A stretch of 64,000 bases of DNA, taken from NCBI RefSeq assembly GCF_030463565.1, contig NC_134643.1, positions 18,365,606-18,429,605 on the forward strand, in the 5' to 3' direction. Made by a program: the position numbers and the translations under genes. Below, piece by piece: positions 22,801 to 34,800 of the stretch. Within the stretch, counting starts at the first letter, position 1, and each line of letters begins with the position of its first letter. The stretch comes from Pelecanus crispus (Eukaryota; Chordata; Aves; Pelecaniformes; Pelecanidae). Under the pieces are notes generated by a model, which saw only the letters and a list, made by a program, of their open reading frames with translations, was not told where the DNA came from and searched no databases.

Positions 22801-25800
22801 TCCTTTAGTATTCAACATGTGTATGGAGCTCAGCATCCGCCTTTTGATCCATTATTGCATGGAACGTAAGTTAACCTACTATTTAAATATTCCAGGTCAT
22901 TTGGATCTCCTCTGCCTTCTTTCCTCTTTTTCTTCCCTGTTGCCTATAAAGCTTAGTGTTAATTTTCCTTTTTCAATTTTTGTCATAATCTTGACTTCTC
23001 TGTTCCAATTTCTCTTTTCTAACTTCCTGGTGTGTACCATGTTAGGTACAACAAATCAGCTGTTCAGTTCTTTATTAACATAGATTGCCAAGTTTTTATT
23101 ATCTGTTTGCAGTGCCTTATGAATTGGAAATTGTATGGTAAATACTAATCTTAATTTAGCAGATGAAGCTTACAACTCAGGTGTAAGCAGCTTTCTGGCC
23201 TGCATCTCTCTGTTGATGGACTGCCTTTATTTGTCTGTCTGTAAGAGAAAAGAGTCAGGTTGTGTTGTGGACCATTTTGAGGCAAAAGTGGGCATTTTGC
23301 TTGTCAGTGAGAAGACAGTAGGTAGAATAGATTTTACAGTGATTTAAGAGTTTATTTCCTTAGATCATGATTATTGGGTATCAGAACACAATGTACATGA
23401 AAGTGGCGACATTATGTTGAACATCATTAGAAACCAAATAAATTTCATGCTGATAACCCACAACTAATGCAAGTGGATGATATTTGTCTCCTTATGGCTG
23501 AGGTGCTTAACAAATTGCTGCATTCTGACAGCTTCTGCTTTTATATTTTGCTTTGTTGTCCTTTTTTTTTTTTTTTTTTTTTTTGAAAGACAGTTTGTCT
23601 TAAGCTTTGTCAAGGACAAAGTTGTTTCTGGTTTGTTGGTAGATTTTGCAGCTGCTTTGAAACCAGCATTGCTGTTAAAATATTGGTGTATGTGAGACTT
23701 TTGGGAAAATTGTATGACCAGTGAAATGAATGGCCCAAAGCGGTAGGGACAAAATAATGTTAGAAGGAAGAGTATTGGCTTGGAGGGAGGTCATACTTGT
23801 AGTGGATTTTTTCAAGGGCAGGTTTGAAACAGCACAAGAAGTAAACATGTGCTAGTTAATTTTTGGGTGATACAGAGTTGAAGGCAGTTGAAATGTGTGA
23901 CCTTGAGGACTGAAGAAAATAGAATGCGACGAATTGGTTCAGAATGTTGAGTTATAAAGAGAGACGCAGTAACAAAAACTAGAAGCTTATTGCTTGAAAC
24001 GATGACAGAAGAGGAGAAAGATCTTGCTGTTTTAGACAATGATGACAAGCTGGGCGAAAATGTTAGTGTTGTAGCACTTGTTAGGAAAGATATTCTCTGT
24101 AACGCATAACAGAAACATTACTGATATTGTATGAAGACTGAGAGAGAACAACTTCTGATTTCCAATTCTGGCTGCCTTGTTTTAACAGAAAAATGTTAAA
24201 CTAGCACAGGTGGAAAGACAGGGATGGTCAGAAAGGGCAGTTAAGTTAACTGCAGTAACTTTTTTTGAGAGCAGACTGGGAAACTCCCTCAACTTAATGC
24301 CTTATTTAGCTGAAATCTGAAGGGAGATGTGATTACTCTGCATTACTGTAAGTGTGAACAAGTGCCAAGCTAGGGAGGGATACTTGGTTCATCTCTATTA
24401 TACTGTGTGTTGGCAGAGGGTCAAAAGGTTAGGAGCTGATCAGGGTACACTTAGACTAGTAACTAGAGGAAATATCCTGCCTATGAGAAGAGCAAAGCTC
24501 TGAAGCAAATTCATGCTGGGGTGCCTGAGTGGGGAGGAATGATAGATCTAATAAGTTTTAAGGTGAGGCTTAGTTTGTTTATGACAGCGATTGTATTATG
24601 TGATTGCTTATGATGACTTCGGGGTAGACCTGATGACTTGATTACTGCTCCTGTGTTGGTATGCAGCACTTGCATTGAAAGGCCTGAAATCTCTACAGAA
24701 GTTCATGAAGCAGGAGAAGTGCAATGTGTCCTGTCTATCTTATAAATGTTTCCAGTAGTATTTGTTTTATTTGACTTTGGGGTTGGTCTTTTCTTTTTTT
24801 TGTTTGTTTTTCTAAGACAAGGGAAAGAAGGATTTTTTCAGCTTCTATTCAAAGCCAAGAAGAGTCAGTTTTTACCCGCCCTTGTTCACAGATGTATTCA
24901 GCTGTGTGTTATCATGGGTGGATGTAGCAGTAACATGAGTGGAGGGAGATAAATATTTGCTACCTATATAATGTCAAGCATGGACTTTTGTTTTTTGGCC
25001 CTATCCATAGTGTTTTGCTTACTTTGTTACTACTTCTCTAAATATTGCTTATTTGTTTTTGAACAGCTTGATAAAAACAGGTTCAAAGCCACCTACAACT
25101 CCAGTGAAACTAAAGAAAGTCAGCACCTTCCAAGAATTTGAAAGTAACACAAGTGATGCTTGGGATCTTGGGGATGATGATGATGAACTCTTAGCAATAG
25201 CTGCTGAAAACTTAAATACAGAAGTGGTCATGGAAACAGCTCACAAAGTAATTCAGAATCACAGCAAGTTACAGGAACAGCATAAATTTCAGGAAGAATA
25301 TCTACAGGAAGAAAAACAAGTAGAATCTGCAGAGCTAACTTCAACTGCATGTGGTGATAATAGGCTTGTTAAATCAGTCAGTGAAGGTCACACATCGAGT
25401 TCATCAGGTATGTTAAAAAATGAAAAAGATGTTGAAAATCAAATGAGGAGAGCTATATTTGCCCTTTAAGACATTAACCCCTTCCCAACCTTTTCTTAAT
25501 ACCACAAGAAAATATTATTAATCAATATTGATTTATTTGAGGGAGATATGAGGGAGATACTGCATGCCATACTAAACCATAAAGCATGTGTGTGAGAAAT
25601 ACATGGGTGAGGGAATAATAATTAAACTTTTTTGTTTTCAGCCTTAATACATCCTCAGTTTTGGAAGGAAGTTTCACTATTGAATGTATTTTAATGGTTA
25701 ACTGCACCAAGATGTATGCAATTAATAGTATTCCTACTATTGTGAAAAATTGTTATTAAAATGCTACTGTATAAAGTATATTGAAAAACTGGAGAAAACC

Positions 25801-28800
25801 ATGCATGTGGACTAGGAAGTTCATCCTCATGTGATCTGGTCTGTGTTTTATGGATAAACTTCAAAGTAACCGGCTTCAATGATTTCCCAGTCCCCCCCCT
25901 GTCGTTCATCCTCCCCCCCTCCCCCGCAAATGGTGAAGGGGGATAGAAACAGCTTTCAGTACCACACAGATTTTAGAAATCAATTAGCCTTGCTGTTAGC
26001 ATAATCTCTATTTGATGTGTTTTAATTGTGGAATACTGCTTGGAAGGGGAGTGTTCCTCCTGATAAATCCAAGTAATTTGAAGTCCAGACTTGTGCTATA
26101 CTTGAACTTACATTTCTCCAAAACAATTCTATTTTAAATTTACAAATTAAATTCAAGTTATTAGTAGCCTTCTCAGTAGCTGAGGGTAACTGTTATGCTT
26201 CTTTTTCCCTTCAGATAATGCTAGTGAAAATTCTTCCATGCAGAGATCGCAGTCCCTTCCACAAACTTCCACACCTCCCTTTGTGAGTGGAATGGCAGAC
26301 TATAGTACTTCAGTTACTCCTGCATTAACTGAAAGAGAAGCATCCCGATTAGACAAATTTAAGCAGCTACTTGCTGGCCCCAATACAGATCTTGGTGAGT
26401 ATTTTTTATAGGAGCTAGGAATTACATCTAAATTATTCTTTAACTATAAAATTTTCCTGTTTGATGTACTGTTCTGCCTGATGGTTTCGTTAGGATCTAA
26501 TCCTTTTGACATTTAGAATTGATCTTGCAAAAGAAAGATGGAATATAATTGAATGCTTGTAGTATTCATGCTTGTAATAGGCAATTTGCATACATCCTAC
26601 TAATATGTAGGATGTTAGAAGGCTTCTTGTTCTTTTCTTTCTCACATTATTTCTTCCTACTGGACTAATCTCTAGAGAAAAAACAAAGTATAATCAGCTG
26701 TGTTTAGTGTTAATGCCTCTTGATGGAACAGCATGCAGTATAAGAATGATTCTCATGCTTAGAAATATGAGTGTGAAAAATGAGGTGTGGAAGTATTACT
26801 GCTTGTCTACTCAGTGAGCATTCTTCATGTTCATGGACTGATACAGTAGTTCTGTGTCTCATCTGTGAATGCTGACAATGTGTTAATGTGAAAACAAATG
26901 TATTGTCAGATAACTTGACTGTTCCCCTTGTGCACTGGATTTTAACTGCTGAATAGTAAATACAAGTGCTGAGAGGGTATCACAAAATCAAATGGCTTTG
27001 TATCCCAAGTGAAAATCTGGACCAAGTACAAATAGTGCACTGCATTTGGAGAACTTGGCTGGTCACTTAAAGTAGGAGTTTATGTCAAAAGAATTCATAA
27101 TAAAAAATTGACTTTGAGTTAGACCATTCTGGAAGATATCTACAGGAAGCTCTTATGGAAGGAAGTAGAAACTGCATGTCTGCAGTTCTTGAATTGATGC
27201 TTTCCTGCCCTGTAGTTGTCATGAGACTTCTTCAGTATAATATGGTCCAAGTTGTGGCTTTTTTTCTTTCCTTTCTTTCTTTCTGTGCTGTGTCTTATTG
27301 TGAGATTGATGCTAGCAAAGTAGAATTATGGAAACAATACCAACTAGGTGAGACTTAACACTTCGGTGACTTATAGCACGTTCTTATAAAATGCAACTGT
27401 GAATAAACTCTGAGGTGTTAAAACAAATTACATATTTTGTATAAGCTTGAAAGCGATAATCAAATATCACTTTTTCTCCCTTTGATCTAACAGTTGGAGT
27501 GAGCTATGTGATTGTGACTGACATGAAAACTCATATAACTTTTAAGAATGTAACCTCATGTAACAAAGATTTCTGCCATGACAACAAAGTCAGAGGGAAG
27601 ACAAAGTTGAATTTAAACTTATTCATTTCACTTTTGCTGTCTAGTTAGATGGGAATACTTTCCTAGTAAATCAAACTTGGGGATTAAAGTAAAATATTTT
27701 GGGAGTGAAAGAAAATTTCCACTCTTATTCGGAGTGCAGTCACCCTGACTGTGGTGAGAGTTTAGTCGATGTTATTTAAACAAACTGGGTTTGTTTTTAT
27801 TCCCTATTGAACTCTCTAAATCTCACACAGAAATATACATAGGAATATGAAACTTGAGTATGCTGCTCATATCTACTAAGCTCTCAATATTCTTTCTCGT
27901 AGATATCACTAAGTAATGCCTTTTCTATGTCTGTTTATAGGAAGCTTGTTCTTTCTCTTGCTGTACAAACTGTAATGAGTACAGAATTTGAAGTTCTATG
28001 AATTAAAATTTTAAGTTCAGTTTGGGTTTTTTTGATACAAATATTTTGACTTTTGTATCTGGGATATATCCAGTAGCATTTCCTAACAAATCTGTAAATA
28101 ATTCGTGATTTTTCTTAGTGAAAGAAATGAACTCTTTATTGAAGTCATTCAAACTCTTGATGATCATGAAGCTATTAGTAGTAGATCATATGTGATGGTA
28201 GTGCTCGGACTACATTATATGTATGTATTAGGGAAAGTGTATGTATGCATATATATGTATACAAACATGTATATGTGTATGATTGTATGTACAGTTCATC
28301 AGAATGTGGTGTGTGCATATGTATGCATTTTTGGGAGTTGTTTGGTTTAGCTCCATGTTACAATGAAGACTATGTTTAAAAAGGGATCTTGATTTAATGA
28401 CAGTAGTAGTCTGGACAACTGTTGTGGGTTGTGTGTGGGGTTTTTTGTTGTTGTTTTTGATATTTTTTTTTCCTTCAGAGTAATACTGAAAATGGACTAA
28501 GGTAGAACTAGGTAACAGGCTCCAAGCTAAGATTTGTAGTGAGTAATGAAGGGACAGGTTGCTATTCTGTTGCAGCTGGCTCATTCCCTTTGTGTGTGTG
28601 ATGTTGTGGTATGTGTGGGTGTTTGTTTTGTGTTAGATCCACGGATAGTTGGGTTTTGTTTGTCATGATGAATTGAATTAGTGGGTAGTAGTCTTGGAGA
28701 CATTTTAGCAAATATTTCTGTTCATTTCTGCATGTAGTAGTGTTGGTTTTGCTTGGAAGTAGTAGTAACAGAAGTATTTCTGTTCACCTTTTTTTCTTGA

Positions 28801-31800
28801 TATAGTTTTGCTTGCATATTGTTGAAAGAGATTATGTGAGAAGTCAATGCCATGCACATTTTCAACTCAAGGCTTTTCTCTTATAATGTGAGTGTCGGCT
28901 AGGATAGAGGTAATTTTCTTCCTAGTAGCAGGCATAGTGCTGTGCTTTGGATTTAGGATGAGAAGAATGTTGATAACACACTGATGTTTTAGTTGTTGCG
29001 AAGTACTGCTTACACTAGTCAAGGACTTTCCAGCTTCCCATGCTCTGCCAGTGAGAAGCTGGGAGGGGGCACAGGCAGGACAGCTGACCCAAACTGTCCA
29101 AAGGGCTATTCCATACCATATGACATCGTGCTGAGTATATAAACTGGGGGGAGTTGGCCGGGGGGCAGCGATTGCTGCTCAGAGACAGGCTGGGTGTTGG
29201 TCAGTGGGTGGTGAGCAACTGCATTGTGCATCACTTGCTTTGTATATTATTATTATTACTGTTATTATTACTACTACCATTTTACTTATTAAACTGTTCT
29301 TATCTCAAACCAAGAGTTTTCTCGCTTTTACTCTTCCGATTCTGTCCCCCATCCCACCGGGGCAGGGGGAGTGAGCGAGTGGCTGCGTGGTGCTTAGTTG
29401 CTGGCTGGGGTTAAACCACGACAGTGAGAAATCAACATAGACTAAGAATACAAAGTAATACAAATGACCTTGAAATCCTTTCAGTCACACTTGAATAATG
29501 ATTATCCTATAGAGACAGTGTAAAATGCAATGTTGGTCTTGTTATGTCAACTAGAGGTTGTGAAAGAGTGTTTTCTTTCACAAGAAAAATCTCAAAAAGA
29601 TGGATTATGCATATAAATTTGGAAGTGAAGATTATTTTAGTCATTGAAGTCCACTAATAAGTTTTGGAGTTGGGTTTGGTCCACAGGTTCGATATTGTGA
29701 ATTTGTGGAAATAGGTAGGTTCTATCAACCCCATCAAATTATACACTGAGCAAATCTAATATACCAGGTATAGTCTGCAATTGGGATATGAATCCATGGG
29801 TAAACATTACATAAATATATAATGACAGAACCATTCTCAAAGTTTCAGTGTACAGTTTTATCCAGCAGACGCTTCCATACACAAAGAGTTATTAGAGCAA
29901 GGCACAATCTGAGAACACAAACTAGGAAAGGAATTAAAAAAACCAAACCCAGAGTTCTCAGAATATAAAAGAATTAATTCTTTTAGGTTACTTAACTCTT
30001 ATTTATGAGTAAAGAGCCTACTTCTATGGCTCAAAAGTGCACTTAACTCATTTTTTAATGTTTTGTAGAGCTGAACTAATAAACTTGCTCTTGTAATTTA
30101 TAATTGCCCTTGTAGGTGTTCTTAGTCTTCCCTTAAGCCCTCCTAACACACTTTACTCCTCTGTCCTGCAGGCATTTTTGTTGTCTGCATGATAAACAGA
30201 AGCAAATATTATGTCTTATTTCCATTTGGCACATTTTATTTGACTATTGATATGCTGTTATTACCTGTAATATAAATGGGGAATGTATAACGTGAATTGG
30301 ATGTCAAGAGTAGTTAGCTATATGAAAAAAACCCCCACAGTTCCTATAGAAATATTACTTCTAGGTATATGATTTGTGCTGCAGGACAGAGGTATTCAAG
30401 AGCCCTGACAATATACCTTCTAGGAGTAATATAATGCAAAGAATGGGGAGATAATCTCATAAAGTTAAAATTACAAAATGAAAGCTGCTAAACAAGCTGA
30501 ACCATGTTAAAGCAAGAAATGTGGGCTGGTAGGAGGAGCCTGTTGTAAGGAGCAGTTTTGGTTGGAGAGGGACTTGAGGACTCACCCCTGTCAATTAGAT
30601 CATATTGGGGTATACTGGGTGAAAATTCAGGGAGCAGGATAGGCTTGGAGGTAGCAGTACAGCTGTGTTTAGTAGACAACCGCAGAGTAGACTGTAGGGC
30701 CTATGTGAGTGCATAGCCTCCCACTCCTGGTACTGCATGCCAGGTTATTCAGGGAGAACAGTTTATGGTGGTTGTTTTGTGCAATCAGCCTGTGCTTATG
30801 CTTGCCTTGCAGTCAATTTGACAGATTTACTTCATTTCAGGCCTTGTCTTGTAATGGACCTTGGGTTACTGAATGAAGGTGGGCTCTGTGCTTGCAGAAT
30901 CTTTTGTGAACTGTTGGTTGCTTTAAGAGGAGAGGAGGGGACAGGACTTTTAACAAAGCAGGGTAGGGAGAACGTCTCTGAGAAGAAATTTCTCTTTCCT
31001 TCAACAGATCACTGTTTATGTATTTAAGAGGGACTGCTACGTCTCTCCAGTTTCCAATATAAGGTTAATTCTATTAAATTTGTTAGACTTCCGTTTTCAA
31101 GTAGTGTTGTACGATGTTTTAGGCAGCTGTTTGCTGTGCAAATACAACGTAAGCAAACTATTGATAAAATCAGAATGACTTATAAAAGCAAGTTGTCTCA
31201 TACTTGTAACCTCAGCGACGCAGATTTGTAATACCAATTTAAAGAATAGCTTATTAAAGCTTAACTCCCTCTTTATCTTCAAATCAACTATTTTTCTGCT
31301 TTTTTACACACATACAGCTAATAAGTATGTAATTGAATGTCAGAAACTTTAAAATCAAAAAATAACCAACAGTAAGCTTGGTGTACTGTGTTATCTTGAT
31401 TTCATAAAGCTTCATAATATTGTAATGCTACTGTTATGCAACAGAGCACATATATCAAATTTTTCAAAATCACAACTAATTTCTTAAGTTGTAAAGTTGT
31501 TCTGTGTGTCAAGGTGACTTTTCTTTCTACTTAATCACAACGTATTTCAAGTTGAACAAAATAACATATTGAAGTTTTAGCATACTACCTTGGTAAAAAT
31601 AATAAAGGCCCTGTAAAAGCACCCATGAAAATGGTAAAGCATTTCTATCTTAATTTACTTATGTTGCTGTATCCTATATTCAGCTTCAAAAGCTCTGTTT
31701 CTTTGCACTTTTTAAAAACTCATCTATTTCTCTTACTCATTCTAAAAAAAAAATCTGTAAAATGAAAACCTTTGCAGAGAGCACCACAAGCTGCTGAGTG

Positions 31801-34800
31801 GGGTGCTGTCTCTTAGCCAGTCCTTTGCTATAGTAGTAGTGGATAATGTTGTGAAGTCTTACAGAACATGTAAAGAATAGCTGAACCTTTGATTAATCTG
31901 ATGGCAAAAATTAATTCTGTAATCTTACAGGAATTACAGTGTAATTTCAGATTATCTCATAACAATAGCTGGTTGCTTCTGTGTACTGTAATAAAAGAAT
32001 ACTAGGATGGTTGTCTGGAAATAAAATTTAGAAAGAAAACTTATTAGATGTGTCTTTGTTTTCCCACCACAGTGGTCATCTGTATTGTTGCAGCAACTTG
32101 AAAAGTAGGATTTTCCTATTTGTGCTTACAGTTGTTTATACATTCTAGATGTATATTAAACCTGATTCAATGTAGTAATTATCTTTTCTTTATGGTTCAT
32201 AAATAGAGTAGTCTGTAACAGCAATCTGTTATGTCCTTTAAAACTGTTTGTAAAATGGCTGTTATTGAAAACTTTCAATAACTTTACAAAACACATTAAT
32301 TGGAATGAACTTGATTAATTTTGTTCACAGCCTCATTAATTTATCTGCACTGAACTGCATAGCGATTTATCTCTATGCTCCTAGTCTATCCATGTCACTT
32401 AGAATTTCATTGCCCCCTGCAGTTTTGAGTTATCTGTAGTTGATCATGTTTGTGCTTATTTTTCTTCCAGTTTGTTAATACATAGTATAAAGTGAACAAC
32501 ATGGGTCCTACTGCTGCTTCATGTGACATGCCATTAGTCATATCTATCTTTTCAAACTATTATCATTGACAGGTATCCTCCCTGATTCCTGTTCTGTTCT
32601 AGTTAGCTTGTTATCTGCAAAACATGCTTGCCTTTTCAGCTAATAAACAAGAAGTTGTCACTACTCTACTGGTAGGCTTTGGAACATCTTTTTTTTTTTT
32701 TTTTTTATGATTAAAAATCTTCTGAAAGAAATCAGTGCTAAATATCCATAAACGATTCCTTATATTAGTTGCTTTTTGTGGGATTAGTATTTTGTCTTCC
32801 TATTTTCTGTGGCTTGGTCTCATAACTTGTGGTTTCAGGTAATAATCAGCATTTATTCTGATTACTACTTTAGTGGGCTATTTCAATTGAAAGATATTAA
32901 TTTATTATTTTTTCATTGTAATCTAGGTGATAATAGGTTCTTGAAAAAGTTTTGAGAGGACTTTACATAGTTTGTCTCCGGAGGATGTATTTCTCTTCTT
33001 CTGTAAAGATATTTGATTGACATAGTAGTCATTGCATTACATAATAAATGTTGACATTTTTATCTAGTTTGCTCTGTATTGGACCAGTCCTTAAATTTTT
33101 TTTTCAGTAAATTTTTTCTTTTCTTCCAATTTTTCCTTTCTGTTTTCTGCACCTTCTCTGATCTCAGGTTTTCAGTGTTTTGTGGGTTCCATTCCTCTTT
33201 TATGCCCCTATTTCCTAGTATTCAAAGTACCAGTTAGAATGATTAACTTAGTAATTTGAGACTGTAACTTCTGAAAGGCAGATAAAGTTGTTAGCTTATA
33301 TATTAGAGGAAAATTACTCCTTTTGCTAAATACACACTTAAAAAAATAGGAAGTGTTATTAAAGAAATTACAGGAATTACAAAGGGTGTAATCTCATATT
33401 ATCTCAAAACAATAGCTGGTTGCCTCTGTGCATTGCAATAGAATTCTAGGGTGGTCTTTTAGAAATGAAATTAATTTTGTTTTCCAAATGAAATTTAGAA
33501 AGAAGACTTAGGTTGCAAAAGTTACAACAAAGTTGTAGCAGTTATTTGCTATACTGTTGATGCTGGGTATATAGCTAGCAAACTTTTCTTAAAATGTATC
33601 TGTCAAAAATGGATCATGGGAAGTTAGAAGAATTCCATGATCAGAGACTGGTTATGGTACAGGGTTATATTGAAGGTACTCAATATGACAGTAATTGTAA
33701 CTCCTTCCCTTCTTTCAACTGTACCTTCAAGATTATCCACGCAAACAAACCAGAGTAAAACAGTGTTGTATTACAACACTTGTGGTTTAATTTGAGTCAT
33801 TTATATCTTATGCTTTTTCAGTTACTTTAATTTTGCACCCATGGCTAGAGAAAAATATAGAGCAAACACTTTAATCGTATTAAAGTCCATGTTCCTTTAA
33901 AGTGAGCATTGGTTCATTTTTGTTACTTCATGTAATATTCTAGTCTAGCTAGGAAAAAGCAAATAACTTTATCATTTTCACTTTAGGATACATTGGTGCA
34001 GATATAGAAGCCATATATATCTGCCTTATAACATTTAGAACTGTGCTAGTTGTATCTTTTTCCATTTGATTGATCCGAAAAGGTCAATAAATATCTGCAT
34101 CAGTCTCATTTGTGTCTCTCATATACATAGTTGTAAAATTTTAGATGCCCTGACACTTAAAATTCTTGATTGTAGTGAAAGGCTTTACAGTTATGCTTTC
34201 TTTTGCTCCCACAGTAAGACCAAGGATTGTGTAAATTTATTTTTTGTGCAGCCAGACATGAGAATATGTGGTAATGGAAAAGCAAAAATACATTTTTCAG
34301 TGTCCAACTTGACTACAATATAATGCAGACGTTTTTGTTTAGCATTGCTTGATGAACGTACAATATCAGATACCAGTTTTCGGGCATTGTATAGATTAAT
34401 GCAGTTTGAATTGTAAGCTTTGCCTGGTTCCCAGAGAGATTGCTACTGAATTGCATGATGTCGTCGTTACATGGTTCTGGTATTCTTTGGGACATATTAA
34501 ACATCTATGTTTTGATTATACTTGATGAAAACTACTCAAGCAAGAAATATGTTCTGGAAGTGAATGCTCAACAATTAGTGTCATAGAATTGTAGAATGGT
34601 TTGGGTTGGAAGGGACCTTCAGAGATCATCTGGTTGACATCTCTCAATAGATCAGGTTGCTCAAAGCCCCATGCAACCTGACCTTGAACGCTTCCAGAGA
34701 TGGGGCATCCACAAGCTCTCTGGGAGACCTGTTCCAGTGTCTTACTGCCCACATCATAAAAAACTTCTTCCTTATGTCCAGTCTAAGCCTACCCTCTTTC

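Noticed and set aside
28105..28584. Frames over the TATG/TGTA repeat
   Set aside because: Low-complexity microsatellite translation (Tyr/Met/Cys or His/Ile/Tyr repeats).
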